64,000 nucleotides of DNA from contig NC_092287.1 of NCBI RefSeq assembly GCF_036320965.1, forward strand, positions 5,925,297-5,989,296, in the 5' to 3' direction. This document shows, one piece after another, positions 1 to 11,260 of this stretch; position 1 is the first letter of the stretch; each line of letters starts with the position of its first letter. The DNA comes from Panulirus ornatus (lineage: Eukaryota > Arthropoda > Malacostraca > Decapoda > Palinuridae). Both the position numbers and the translations under genes were made by a program. The notes under the pieces are model-generated. The model was given only the letters and a program-made list of their open reading frames with translations, had not been told where the DNA came from and did no database searches.

Positions 1-560
1 GGGAATAGAAACATTGGAATTGAAGTTTGTCATCGGGTGGATGAAGGGGCAAAAGCCCAGGAAGCATCAACGAATGTTTGGAAACAGAGGTCACTATCTT
101 GGAAGTTGAAAATAGCTATATTCGAAAGTATAGTAGTCCCAATGGTTTTGTCTTGATCCAAGGCCTGAGATCTAGATGAGAAATGAAATCTTATAGTTGA
201 GTAAGAAATGTTAAGGTAAGAGAAAGGTGTGATGAGTATGGTTGAGAGAGCTGTAAAGTGGGTGGTGAAATGTTTTGAACATCAGGAGAGAATAATGGGG
301 AGAGTTGACATTAGATATATGTCTGAAGTGTATGGGGATGAAGGAAAGGAGGAGACCTTAAGGTGTGATGCTTGCATTGGATAGTGTGAACTGGGGCGAT
401 GTGGTATACAAGGGGCATTGTGCTGTAAGTGGACTGAACCAGGGCATAAGTAATCAGATGAAGCCAAGGAAAGTTTTTTGGGGGCTGGTTGTGTATGGGG
501 ATCTGGTTTTGGTACATTACACATGAGAGTGGATGTGGGTGAATGAAGCAAAATCTTTTT
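1..560 (+). mobile_element. LINE-A remnant, RT C-terminus and 3' UTR
   Basis: A degraded 3' portion of the LINE-A non-LTR retrotransposon. The plus strand still reads HRVDEGAK and then IAIFESIVVPMVL, matching the better preserved copy on the minus strand at 39,725-40,680 (HRVGEGAK, MGMFEGIVVPTML). Near 285-330 the ERMSEERLTKRIYVSEV segment of that copy is recognisable with frameshifts. From about 470 the sequence resembles the LINE-A 3' UTR. The copy is cut by the window start and has many stops. Confidence 0.7.
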
Positions 561-926
561 TGTTCCATGTGTTATCTACAGAGCGCATAAAATGGTGAAT
601 AGTTTGGAAAAAGTAATGATTCACTTATAGGTGTTAGCCCGCTATTTGAGGGTTAAGGGTATGATTATCATTTTATTTGGCAAGATCTTTTGTGCCCATG
701 ATTTGAAGTTTAGGTAATCAAATGAATTATTGATTTATGATTGCACTGTGCTGCATATTTGGTAGATAGTAAAATTACACTGTGCAGAATATCAAGCATA
801 TAGTAGAATCATGCTTGTGTTGGATATCTGGCAGATATCAGTATGAAAGTGATATGATGATAAATAGGGATGTAGTAGAGGATATATGAGCTCTCTTGTA
901 ATGATTTTTCTGAAATTTTTCTTCAG
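561..926. other. Putative intron, upstream of the exon
   Basis: AT-rich sequence with no recognisable gene or repeat. It ends in a pyrimidine-rich stretch and CTTCAG at 921-926, a good 3' splice site, so it is read as the end of an intron. Confidence 0.5.
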
Positions 927-1413
927 GATGCTGAAAACTACAATGAGTCCAGCTCGCCTCCCCCACCTAGAGACCCTCCTGATCCGGGGTCGCCTCGGCC
1001 CGAGGAGGGTAGTAGTGCTCCTGATACACACCTCAGTGACTCACCCCCACCCAAGCGACAGAGACGGCGGTCAGGGGCGTCTTTACACTCTGCAGAAGAC
1101 ACAAATGAAACGGTGCTAAGTGAAGCCAGGGACAGTAGTGTGAAAAATGAACCTCAGGACTTTAATGAGGAAGAAGATGCGTTAAGTCAGAGTGTGGAGC
1201 AAGATTTAATAAAGACAGATATTGAAGACAGTGAGGAGCGAAGCTTTGGTCCCTCAGAATCTGTAACAATTAGCAGGAGCCAGGCAGCTATGCAGCAGTT
1301 ACAAGAATCGTTTGGTTCGTTCCTGCCGGGTATGGGCCAGAGTCCGGGCTTCCTCCCTCAAGGTGCTACTGACATGCCAAGACCTCCACCCTACCCACTG
1401 GAGGGAGTTCAAG
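927..1413 (+). CDS. Internal coding exon of a probable nuclear regulatory protein
   Basis: The only convincing host coding sequence. The exon lies between a 3' splice site (polypyrimidine run, CTTCAG to 926) and a 5' splice site (AAG then GTAAGC from 1414). It holds 487 bases: an open phase-0 start and one extra base at the end, so introns of phase 0 and 1. The 162 codons encode a disordered linker: Pro/Ser-rich with acidic residues (about residues 8-40), a basic nuclear localisation motif KRQRRR (42-47), an acidic region, a perfect SUMO consensus VKNE (71-74), a second SUMO-like site IKTD (94-97), a Met/Gln/Phe-rich helix-prone part near MQQLQESFGSFLPG, and a Pro-rich end. There is no catalytic or DNA-binding domain in the exon itself. 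This composition is common in linkers of BTB-zinc finger and other transcription factors, but I do not recognise the gene. Codon use and splice signals differ sharply from the repeat debris around it. Confidence 0.75.
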
Positions 1414-2605
1414 GTAAGCACCTGTTACTTGTTATCCATTTTTTTTCCAGCATCTTTTGTGCTATCACATTTTAGCTTATTGGCTGTAGTTATTAGAGCA
1501 TCTTGTAATTCAGCTAGTTTAGTGTTTTTCTTGTAATGTCTCTGCTAATAAGTGCCCTTTCTACTTTCAAAGCATTAGCCTTTGCTGCTAATAAGTCCCC
1601 TTTCTACCTTTATAGCATTTCCTACTGCTCATCATTGATGGTATGATCTTAAGCTCTAATTTTCATCTAAACTTTGTCTTTAATGTAGATTTCTATAAAT
1701 GCCTGTGTAGGGGATTAATTATTCCATGGTATGGTGCTTTTCCCCATTGTTTAGTACATCTGCTTTCTTTTTGTTTGTTCTACGAATTTCCAGTGGTTTA
1801 AGGTATTTTTGATAAAATGTCATAGGCATACAGACCTGAAGACTTGATAGTTCATAGTTAAAGTTTAGTATTAAATGTATTTTAGTTTGATTTTTAAAGA
1901 GTTCCAGTTGGTTATGTATTGGATGTGGTTTTTGCCTTTTTTTGTTTTGGGTAAAAGATAAAGTTACAGTCTTGGATAGTAGATAGGTAGGTCATAAACT
2001 GTGCTGATGTTTGTGTGGCAGTCAATGATCAGGGAGGTATATTACCAGTGCTACCCAGTAGGGTTAGTGACATTTGCTTAGTGAGCCAGCACTTTAGTGA
2101 GTCGAGTTGCACTCCTCTGATTCAGGTAGCAGTCTCTTCTTTCTGCCTTGCTAACATGTGTACTACTGGCATTCTGTCCACTAACTTACAATCTTTCCTT
2201 GTCATTATAACTTGGCAACATAACTTGTGCAGCTCATTCGTCGTAACTGGATTTTAACTTGTGCAGCTCATTCTTCGTAACTAGATTTTCCTGTGGTGAG
2301 CACCATGTGCAACTCCTGCCTTTTGGCAAAATGATATGAGCAGTAGATAGTAGTAGTAGGTATGAACATTTAGGGAGGAGCATTAGGTGGTGTGTGCAAG
2401 ACTTTTAAGTAGCATTTTCTCGGTGTCTTCTTTATGGTAGTTACATCTTGGGCATGAAGTGTCCTAGAATATGTTGAAATTCAGGTGTTTGTGGTGTTTT
2501 AGAGATTGACAATGTCAGGATCATAGACAGGAAAGTGTTACTCGTGTTTGTCAGTGGGTGTGGCTTCCGATGAGTTGGACTTTTAGACTTGAGATGGGAG
2601 GGTGA
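1414..2605. other. Putative intron, unique AT-rich sequence
   Basis: Begins with the 5' splice site GTAAGC. T-rich, no long open frame and no repeat family I recognise. A short local duplication (tgctaataagt, around 1543 and 1583, and an actggatttt-type pair near 2245 and 2280) is the only structure seen. Confidence 0.45.
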
Positions 2606-2875
2606 AATGCTTATTTTTTTTTTTTTTTTTTTTTTTTTATACATATTTGCCATTTACCACCTTAGTAAGGTAGCATCAAGAGCAGATGACTAGGCCTTAG
2701 AGGGAAAAATACTCTCTTGGCCCACATCTTTGTTCCTTCTTTTGGAAAAGTAAAATAGGAGGGGAGGATTTAAGCCCTCCCCCCATGCTCTCGCCCCTTT
2801 TAGTCACCTTTTTTGACATGCAGGGAATACATGGGAAGTTTTCTTTCTCCCCTATTCCCTAGGATAAAATCTCAG
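2606..2875 (-). mobile_element. Short LINE-A-end element (SINE-like)
   Basis: Minus-strand copy with a poly-T run at 2612-2638 (its 3' A tail). It is followed by a degraded hairpin segment (agtaaggtagca), the body (ggcccacatctttgttccttcttttgga split over 2718-2745), and then the 5' segment with gacatgcagggaatacatggg and ctcccctattccctagg. It matches the copies at 50,576-50,783 and 48,770-48,885. It is diverged, so relatively old. Confidence 0.7.
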
Positions 2876-3359
2876 GTTATTTCCATGTTGTTTTGCCAGT
2901 GTTGTATATTTTTGGGTGGAATGATCTGTGATTATAGGCTACTTAAGAGTGGGGCAGGTTTAAGCTTTTTATTTATACTTGGTTTATACTTGGGGGTTGG
3001 TAGTTAGTTAGTCTTGAAGTGTTTTGGGTAATTACCTAATTTTACTGTTTGGGAAGGGAATTTTACGTTTGTGGGGCCCCATCTCTTTAATAGTTTCTTC
3101 TATCACAACCTTGTAAATTTACATTGTCTAGTGCTGAACAATTTGATGTGGATTGTATCAGGAGGATCTTTGAGTGTTTGTGGTTTCTAGGCAGTTAGTG
3201 ATTGTTCTGAGTGAAGTATTTAGTGTGGTTTGCAGTGTTGTCATGTTTGTTTTTGAGGCATAAAGTGGAACATGATTTTTTTTTGAGGATGTTGCAGTAT
3301 TTTTGTTTGTTTGTTTTGTCCAATATTTGGTGCCAGTTAGTGTTCTGAGGGCATATAGT

Positions 3360-3360
<1 letters not shown>
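2876..3360. other. Unassigned sequence
   Basis: T- and G-rich sequence without a gene. The right part may be the outer edge of the LINE-D remnant that follows. Confidence 0.3.

Positions 3361-3408
<48 letters not shown>
3361..3408. repeat. (CT)n microsatellite
   Basis: Almost pure CT dinucleotide tract of about 45 bases. Confidence 0.95.
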
Positions 3409-3409
<1 letters not shown>

Positions 3410-4245
3410 AGGAAGTGAATGTTGTGCGAGTTGTCTGTGATGCCTAGAATGGGTGAGTTGGATTCATGTGTAGGGTTAAAAGACTTCTGTGGAGATGAGG
3501 ATGTTCTTTTTAGTGGGGCCTTGTTCCAATTTTCGTGTGTCGCATGTGATGACCAGAATGGATGATTTATTCAGTGGGAGTGTTTAGATTAACACTCATG
3601 AGTGGAGTGTGTGAGTCGGATTTGTGTCTAGGGTTAAAAGAATGATTGAAAACTTCTTTGGAGATGCAGACATTCTTTTCTTGGTGAGTCCCTTACAATT
3701 GTGTAGTGAATGTGAGGTTGTTTGCCTATGAAAGGACCCTCCTGTGGGTTTGCTCGAGGTAGTGGGAAGTTGTGTTGGAATAGATTGAAGTGACTAGAAG
3801 GAAGAACTGCTATTTAGGAACTCCTCTGTGGAGTTTGTGATTTATAACCTGTTGAACCCATTGTGAGAGTGTTATGGTTGGTGGCCAGCTATGAAATTGG
3901 CCAGACTGCTTTTTGTCATGGAGGTTGTTTTCAGTTATATGGTGTAGGAGGAAGGCTGTAAGAAGTGAGTTTTTATCAAGAAAGTAATGCATGTTTGAGA
4001 GAGGAGGATGTTTTTTTTACTTGGGACAGGGCTGTGTGATTTTCCACTAGCTGTTTCATGTTTGTGGATAGGGTTGTGAGGGAGATCTGGGGTAGAAGTG
4101 CAGGTGTATAACCTGCTGCACAGTCATCTGATGTTGGGGGTCTGGGAGAAGAGTCAGTTGTTTGCATAAGATAAGGTGCTGTTGGCAGATTTGAATTAGA
4201 GATTTTAGAAACTAGTGACTCGAGTTTAGGAGAGTGCTTCAAAGG
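3409..4245 (-). mobile_element. LINE-D (Jockey-like) remnant
   Basis: The segment shares ordered similarity with 31,940-32,480, for example tatgaaaggaccctcc against tatgaaaggaccttct, and gtggccagctatgaaat against gtggccagctgtgaaat. The minus strand reads TLSQWVQQVINHKLHRGVPK, resembling the GVPQG region of a reverse transcriptase. Strongly degraded. The family call rests on clearer RT motifs in the other two copies. Confidence 0.5.
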
Positions 4246-4625
4246 AAAAAGTTTATACGGTGAAAGTGAATAATGAGAAACCAGAAACTAATGTCTGAGT
4301 TTGGAAGAGTGTGTCAGAGGAAAACGTTTAGAGTTAAGGTGAATAAAAGCAAGCATTTCACGTTGAATTGTGAAAAGAGACAGGTTATGTGGAGTGTGAG
4401 TATGATTGAAGAGAACTTGTAGGGAAGTGGGGTGTTTTAGGTGCTTGGGAGTTGAAGCATAAATGCTGAAGTTAGCCATAGGATGGGTGAAGGGGCAAAG
4501 GTCTTGGTTGCTTTAAGGAATGGGTGGAAAGAGGTCACTGTTTGTAAGAGCAAACATGAGTATGTTTGATGATGTAGTAGTTCTGTTGTTATTGCATGGA
4601 TGTAAGGCGTGGTCTTAGGTCAAGA
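4246..4625 (+). mobile_element. LINE-A remnant, RT C-terminal part
   Basis: Plus-strand fragment with the order seen in LINE-A: a NKSK-like stretch (gaataaaagcaag, 4342-4354), a block that in LINE-A reads FRYLGV, then the HRMGEGAK equivalent (cataggatgggtgaaggggcaaag, split over 4475-4498), then the VLLLLHGCKAW equivalent near 4580-4612. It ends just before an oppositely oriented fragment of the same family. Confidence 0.65.
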
Positions 4626-4925
4626 ATGTAAAGAATATAGTGAATATATTTGAAATACCAAATCGTTCCAAGTCACTATTCTTTACGTGCCTCTCACCCT
4701 CCTGTATGTTCAGGCCCTGATTGCTCAAAATTTTTTCCACTCCATCTTTCCATCTCCAGTTTGGTCTCCCACTTCTCCTTGTTCCCTCCACCTCAGTTTC
4801 ATGTATCCTCTTAGTCAATCTTTCCTCTCATTCTCTCCATATGTCCAAACCATTCAACACACCCTCTTCTCCGTACATCCTTATCTATAGCCTATGCCTC
4901 GCAGCCGTATAATATTGATGGAACT
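4626..4925 (-). mobile_element. LINE-A remnant, RT C-terminal part
   Basis: The minus strand encodes TKRIHETEVEGTRRSGRPNW, RWKDGVEKIL, SNQGLNIQEGER, the conserved C-terminal LINE-A segment. It lies convergently (tail to tail by coding direction) against the plus-strand fragment ending near 4625. Confidence 0.75.
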
Positions 4926-4984
4926 ACTGTTACCTAAAACACCCATTTTTGCTCTCCAAGATAATGTTCTCTTCCCCACATTCT

Positions 4985-5430
4985 TTGTGTGAAATGTTTG
5001 GGGTAAACCATGGAAAGGTCTGTGGGGCCTATATGTGGATGGGAATTTGTGGTTTCAGTGCATAACACAGCAGCTAGAGACTGGGTGTGAACAAATGTGG
5101 CCTTTTTGTCTTTTTTCCTGTCTGCCCCGCTGTAGCAGGGGGTAGCAATGCTGTTTCCTGTGAGGTGGGGTAATGCCAGGAATGGATGAAGGCAAGTGAG
5201 TATGAATATGTACATGTGTATATGTTTATATCTGTGTGTGTATATGTGTATATATGTGCATATGTTTATATGTATATGTATGTATATGTGTGTGTATGGA
5301 TGTTTATTTATATATTCATAAGAGTCCACGGGGAAAATTATTTATATATATGTGTATATGAGCGGATGGGCCATTCTTTGTCTGTTTCCTGGCACTACCT
5401 CTCAGATGCGGGAATCGTCGATCAGTAATA
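4985..5430 (+). mobile_element. LINE-A 3' UTR with a Penelope-end scrap
   Basis: Plus-strand LINE-A 3' UTR: ggggtaaaccatggaaag, then gagactgggtgtgaac, then caggaatggatgaagg, a TG/TA-rich stretch, and the terminal gggccattctttgtctgt with a damaged hairpin near 5,395-5,420. Inside it, 5,313-5,340 (aagagtccacggggaaaatta) matches the outer edge of the Penelope ends at 20,963 and 59,100, so that element inserted or recombined here. Confidence 0.65.
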
Positions 5431-5925
5431 ATGATAATGATATAATCGTAATAATCAGAAATTATATGTTAGAGGACAGTATGTGGTACAAGTATGGCTG
5501 ATTGAAGATGAATTAATAGGGTAAAAGAGAAGTGTGTTAGAAAGTGAGCTGAAGAAGGTCTGCTTAAATGGTTTGGATATATGAAGACTATGAGTGAGGA
5601 TTGGATGAAAAAGAAGGTAAACACATCAGAAGTGGAAGAGGAACCAGAGGAGGGTGGAAGGATAGAGTGAAAGATGCTTTGAAAGCTTAGGGTCTGAACA
5701 TGTAGGGTGTAAGGTTTGCAAGGAATCGAGTGCATGGGAGTGGTGTGTCACAAGGGACACACAACAATGTGCTGTCAGTGGGCTGAACTAGGGCAAAGGA
5801 AGAGGTCGATGGAAACTACAGAAAGGTCTGTAGCGTTTAGTGGTGGAAAGGGACTTGAATTTTGAGCATTATGCATGATGGTGAGAGAGTGGAACTGAGA
5901 AAATGATGCCATTCCTTCATCTGTT
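5431..5925 (+). mobile_element. LINE-A remnant, RT C-terminus and 3' UTR
   Basis: Degraded plus-strand copy of the same segment as 1-480: ggtttggatatatgaagact (HME-like), gagtgaggattgga, acatcagaagtggaag, agggtggaaggatagag, then tgaacatgtagggtgtaagg, all in LINE-A order, followed by 3' UTR. Confidence 0.65.
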
Positions 5926-7670
5926 CCTGGGGCTGACTTGGGTTCTAGGAAACATGTATAAGGAAGGAAGAATACTTAGCATGCATGTCTTTGAAGGGTA
6001 GTGAAGGGGACAGGAGCTAACCCTCTTCTCATTGTATTTTTTTTTTTTCTAAAAGTTCGAACCTAAGACGCCGACCAAGGAGTGTTTTTCCTCTTTGAAC
6101 GCTCAAATCTGGAGGTGTCTGAATGTTGGCTGAAGAGAAGAAGGGAGAGATAGGTAGTATTTTTGAGGAGAAAAAACTGTTATTAAGCGAAACTAAGCTT
6201 AAAGGGAAGGGGAAAGAATGGTTTGTTTATGTCTTGCGGCTAAAGTCGGGTAGTGTGAGGGTGAGAGCTAAGGTAGGGGTAATACTGCTGCTGGAGTTTT
6301 GGGAATGTGTGAAAGAGTGTAAGGAAGTAAGGCACAGACTGATGTGGGTAAAAGTGAAAATGGTGATGAGAGGTACGTGGTTGGAATGCTTTTGCCCGTG
6401 GAAATTAGAGGACTAAGGAAGAGGCAAACATGCTGAGTGCGCATGTCAGCAGTTCTGAAACTAAAGGTTTGAGGGTTTGTTATGAGTTATTCATATGCAG
6501 TAGTAGTTAATGTGGTATTTAAGGGTGTGATTTGGGATTGTGGTGTACCCAGTGTTGTGGATGAAAATGGTGAACAGCGTTTGGAGTTGTTTGCAGAAAT
6601 AGGACTAGTAATAGGGAATACCATTTAAACCAGGGACTTGCATGAGTATACACAGGTGGATAGGGATTGTGGAAGGGGCACTATTGTGTAGTAATGTGTT
6701 GAGAGAGGCAGCTTTGTAGGATGTGATTATTATTGTTTAGAGGTGAGGGTGAAGGTTAATAGAGGTTGTAGGAAAGGAGAAAATGATAAAAGGTGGGAAG
6801 AGGTTGTTGAAAGCGAGTGGGCTTGAGAGAGAGGCTTGCATGAAGAGATGCCAGGAGAGATTGAATGTAGAATGAGAGAAAGGTTGAGAAAAAAAGTTTG
6901 TGGAGTGGGTTAGCAAAAGGAGGGATTCACATGTGCCAGAAAAGTGTATGACATGGAGAAGGTTGGAGGTGGACAGGTGAGAAAAGGTAATGAGTGGTGG
7001 AATGAGTGAATTAAGTTACTGATGAATGAAAAAATGAGAGGTGTGTGAGTCTTATTTGTAGGGAAGGAGTGCGGTTAATTTGGAGATGTCCAAGAAAAAG
7101 TGCCAGTAGGTCAGGGAGGTAGGTGGTTTCATTTGCTGACAAGTAGAGAATATGTGAATTGGGATGAGCAAGCTTCGATAAATTTCAGGGAGAATGAAAA
7201 AATGTTGAAGTAGATTGATATCGATAGAAAGATAGGAAATCGGTAAGGGAGTAAATGGGGAAGTGGCAACATTCAGAAATGAGGTGGAGAGATGGAGTTA
7301 GTACACTGAAGGATTAGTTAAATGTTTGATTATAGGATGACATGCGAGATGTTTCAGATGTAGAGGTATGAGAAGTGAGGGAGTCATGGTGAGTGGTTTG
7401 GTGAAAAGAAAAGAAGTGAAAGTTTTGCGTAAGATGCAGAGTGGCAAAATGGTTAGAGTGGATGAAATTGCCATTGAAACATGATATTGATTGTTAAGTT
7501 GGGGTATTCAGTGTATGTTTAGCTTGTAGTGAGGTGCGTAAGGATTGACAGAATAGCCTGTATAGTGCTGTTGTATAGTGGCAAGGGTTACGATAGTTAA
7601 TGTTGAAATTACAGAGGATATGTAAGAAAATACTTTGCATGTTTTCCCTGCTTGTTGGAGAATACAGGTT
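5926..7670 (+). mobile_element. LINE-A remnant, 5' part
   Basis: Starts with a diverged 5' end of the element (gaagaatacttagcatgcatg, cf. gaatacttcccatgtattcc at 7,708) and a T-run at 6,040-6,051. It continues through the endonuclease region and into RT-like sequence. At 7,381-7,480 the plus strand corresponds, with frameshifts, to SGLVKREEVMKVLRKMQSGK, the same motif seen on the minus strand at 13,558-13,743. No frame is open for long. Confidence 0.6.
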
Positions 7671-9025
7671 AAAGGGGTGGGATCCCTGGGAATAGGGTAG
7701 AAAGAATACTTCCCATGTATTCCGCCTGTGTCATTGAAGGTTACGAAAGGGAGAAGGAAAGAAAAAAACTTTTTCTAAAAAGTTGGAATAGAAAGTGCTG
7801 TTTGAAGGGTGCTCATCCCCCCACGAAGGCTCAGGCACTGGTGTATGGATATAACCCAGATGAGGAGAAGGAAGAGTTGGTGATATTTTTAAGGAGAGGA
7901 ACCAGGATGTTTTTAGCCGTGAGCGAAAAAACTGAAAGGGAAATTGTAAGAAAATGGCCGTGGAAAGTCTTTTGGGTTATAGTTAGTGCATAGTCTAAGG
8001 GAGAAAGCTACAGGAGGGTGAAGGAGAATGTTTGTAGAAGCCGCAGGGAAAAAGGAAATGATTTGGGTTACAAGAGGTCTTTGAAAGTGAGTGAGCTTGG
8101 AAAAGAGGCTTGTGAAATGAGATACCAAGAGATGTTGAGTGTGGAATGGCAAAGGTGGGAGTAAATGAAGGTTTGGGGAGTGAGTGAAGGATGGGAGATG
8201 TTTAGGGAAGCGCTGTTGACATGTTAAAGAGATTTGTGTCACATGTGAAAAAATGCCATGAGAACAGAGGAGAAAGGGTAGTGAGTTGATAGTCATGTGG
8301 ACAGATGAGAAAGGGTAGTGAGTTGATAGTCATGTGGGCAGATGAGAAAGGGTAGTGAGTTGATAGGTTGACGAAATGAAGTTGCAAGTGAAGAGGAAAG
8401 AGAGGTTCATGGGCATTATTCCGAGTGCGTGTGATTGTGAGATGTACAATAGAAAGCCATAGGAAGTCAAGAGCAAGTACAGGGGCTGAAAAAGAGGGCA
8501 AATACGAGTTGAGTGAGTATTAGCACACACTAGGGAGAACTGGAATTATGTTTGGATAGGGGTATATAGTCGTGTGAGAAAAGTGGCAGTGAAGGAAGCA
8601 AATTGGGGGAAGTGATAACAGGCAGTGATCAGGTGAAGAGAGATGGAGAGAGTACTTTCTTTTTTTTTGTTTGTGTGTTTGTTGAGAGGGTGGCAGACGT
8701 GCAGTGTTTTGGACATGGAGGTATATGCGAAGTGGGTGTCATGAAAAGTGGTGTGGTGAAAAAAATAAGTTGGTGAAAACCCTGTGGAAGACGAGGCGCA
8801 GCAAAATGGATGAGATTGCAGGTAATTTTTTTTTTTTTTAAAGAAAGGGGATGATTGTGCTCGAAAAGGAATGACTATGCATGATTGTGCTGGTGATTGG
8901 CTTGTGAGGAGATACATTGTAAGTATGGCTTATGTAAAGTTCTTAAGGACTGGCAAATACCTGTATAGTACCATTGCATAAAGACACGGAGGACAGAAGG
9001 AAGTAAATGTTCAAATTACAGAGAT

Positions 9026-9075
<50 letters not shown>

Positions 9076-9545
9076 GGAAATGCTGTTACGTTGTAGGGAA
9101 GAGTGGTGATTGAGAGGGAGGGTGGTGGCATGCAGAGTTTCAGATTGGTGAAGAACAACGTAATCATTCGGAGTGGTAGAGGATGTTTGGATCAGGAGTT
9201 TTGCTTTGAACAACATTTGTGAGAGTTGGAGAAACATGTGGACTTGTATGTCGTGTTTATGGAGCTTGGAGAAAAGTATGTTACCGGGGTTGATAGAGAT
9301 GCTCTGCGGAAGGTATTACGAATGTGTGCCTGTGGAAGAAAGCTGCAGGAAGCAAGTGTTTATATATGAAAAGAAGAAAGCATGCATGCCAGTAAGGAGA
9401 GAGGAAGAGGAGCGGTTCCTGGTGCAAGTGGGTGTGTAGCAGTGCGAGTGTGAGTTCACCGTGGCTGTTTAAGTTGTTGATGGATGTGGTGGTGAGGGAA
9501 GTGAGTGAGTGCAAGGTTCCCCCTCCCTCCCTTCAGTTTGTGATT
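7671..9545 (+). mobile_element. LINE-A remnant, 5' end through RT palm
   Basis: The 5' end is recognisable (gggaatagggtagaaagaat, 7,688-7,707). The RT core appears near 8,740-8,830 (damaged VKREEVV segment) and at 9,432-9,515, where the plus strand reads SSPWLFKLLMDVVVREVSE, equivalent to LRQGCVMSPWLFNL-MD in the family. A poly-T run of about 45 bases (9,028-9,072) interrupts the RT. A 63-bp near-repeat in 8,257-8,370 (gagaaagggtagtgagttga three times) is a local duplication. Confidence 0.65.
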
Positions 9546-9651
9546 TTCCGAAAGAACGAACAAAGAATTGGGGCAAGTGAGGATTTTTCCCTCTTAGGCT
9601 CAATCCCCTGTTCTTAACGCTACTTCGCTAACGCGGGAAATGGCGAAGATA

Positions 9652-9654
<3 letters not shown>
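9546..9654 (+). mobile_element. Short LINE-A-end element, 3' half
   Basis: Plus-strand equivalent of the short elements near 51 kb: ctgttcttaacgctacttcg, then gctaacgcgggaaatggcga (9,628-9,647), then directly a (TA)n tract. Confidence 0.75.

Positions 9655-9728
<74 letters not shown>
9655..9728. repeat. (TA)n microsatellite
   Basis: About 74 bases of pure TA between two oppositely oriented LINE-A-type 3' ends, at 9,654 on the left and 9,745 on the right. Confidence 0.98.
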
Positions 9729-9734
<6 letters not shown>

Positions 9735-9744
9735 TATTTATTTA

Positions 9745-10629
9745 TTTCATATCTTCGCCATTTCCTGCGTTAGCGAGGTAGCACAAGGAAACAGACGAAA
9801 GAATGGCCCAACCCACCCATATACACGTCCACACACGCACATATACATACCTATACATTTCAACGTATACATATATTTACATACACAGACATATACATAT
9901 ATACACATGTACATAATTCATACTTGCCGCGTTAATTCATTCTCGTCGCCGCCCCGCCACACATGAAATGGCACCCCCCTCCCCCCCGCACGCGCGCGAG
10001 GTAGGGCTCGGAAAATACAACAAAGGCCACATTCGTTCACACTCACTCTCTTCCTGTCATGTATAATGCACCGAAACCACAGCTCCCTTTCCACATCCAG
10101 GCCCCGCAAAACTTTCCATGGTTTACCCCAGAAGCTTCACATGCCCTGGTTCAATCCATTGACAGCACGTCGACCCCGGTATACCAAATCGTTCCAATTT
10201 ACTCTATTCCTTGCACGCCTTTCACCCTCCTGCATGCTCAGGCCCCAATCGCTCAAAATCTTTTTCACTCCATCTTTCCACCTCCAATTTAGTCTCCCAC
10301 TTCTCGTTCCCTCCACCTCTGACTCATATATCCTCTTTGTCAATCTTTCCTCACTCATTCTCTCCATGTGACCAAACCATTTCAATAAACCTTATTCTGC
10401 TGTTAATGTCAGTCTCTCCACTCTTTTTCTCTCCATGTAACCAAACCATTTCAAAACACCCTCTTCTGCTCTCTCAACCACACACTTTTTATTATCACGC
10501 ATCTCTCTTACCCTTTCATTACTTACTCGATCAAACCACCTCACAGCACATATTGTCCTCAAACATCTTATTTCCAACACATCCACCCTCCTGTGCACAA
10601 CCCTATCTATATAATGCATACTATTTCCC
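9745..10629 (-). mobile_element. LINE-A copy, 3' half
   Basis: Minus-strand LINE-A. The 3' hairpin segment (gcgttagcgaggtagcacaa on plus, 9,767-9,786) is followed inward by the UTR and the C-terminal RT region. The minus strand encodes KWFGHMERMSEERLTKRIYE, then SEVEGTRSGRLNWRWKDGVK, then KILSDWGLSMQEGERRARN. The KWFG-ERM block occurs twice (10,137-10,385 and 10,392-10,480), so part of it is duplicated. More diverged than the copy at 39.7 kb. Confidence 0.8.
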
Positions 10630-10779
10630 CTGTTAGCGAGGAACAGATGAGTGAGCCTTGAGGGAGAACTCCTCGCTTGGCCCCCATCTGTTTCGCTGAA
10701 ACCACAGCCGGGCCCCGCAGACCTTTCCATCTCTCTCTCTCTCTCTCTCCCCCCCGGCCTCTTCACGTGCCCTATTTTA
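10630..10779 (-). mobile_element. Chimeric scrap of short LINE-A-end element
   Basis: gttagcgaggaacagatgag and ctcgcttggcccccatctgt (10,631-10,690) are the middle of the short element on the minus strand. They are followed by a LINE-A 3' UTR scrap (gaaaccacagccgggccccg) and a short (CT)n tract at 10,731-10,750. Confidence 0.6.
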
Positions 10780-11223
10780 GTTTATATCCTTGGGATATGA
10801 GAAAGAAAATCTACCTCCTTGTTTTCCTCGTGTGTAGTAGTAGAAGGCGACTACAAGGGTCGGGAGTTGGGTGCTGAAAAATCCTTGTATTGCCATATCT
10901 AATCAGTGGAACAGAATGAGTCCTGTAGGGAGTGCTCATTATCCTCACCAGCTCAGGCTGGATTGTCTGAATGTGTTTGGATGTAACGAAGTTGAGACGG
11001 AGAGTTAGGCAGTGTGTTTGAGGAAATGAAACATGTTTTGGCTGCTTGAGGCAGCTCAAGAGCAAGGGGGAATAGTGGTTTAGAAATGCCTTACTAATAA
11101 AGTCAGAGGTTGGGTATGGGAGTGAAAGCTAAGGAAGGGGTAGCACTGCTGCTTCAGGAGTGTATGTGAAAGAGTGTAAGGATGTGAGCTCAACACTGAC
11201 GTAATTAAAGATAAAAGTGGATG

Positions 11224-11260
<37 letters not shown>

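Noticed and set aside
10392..10766. 124-codon minus-strand frame as a separate gene
   Set aside because: It contains MRC-type LINE-A C-terminal sequence fused by chance to short-element and CT-repeat sequence.
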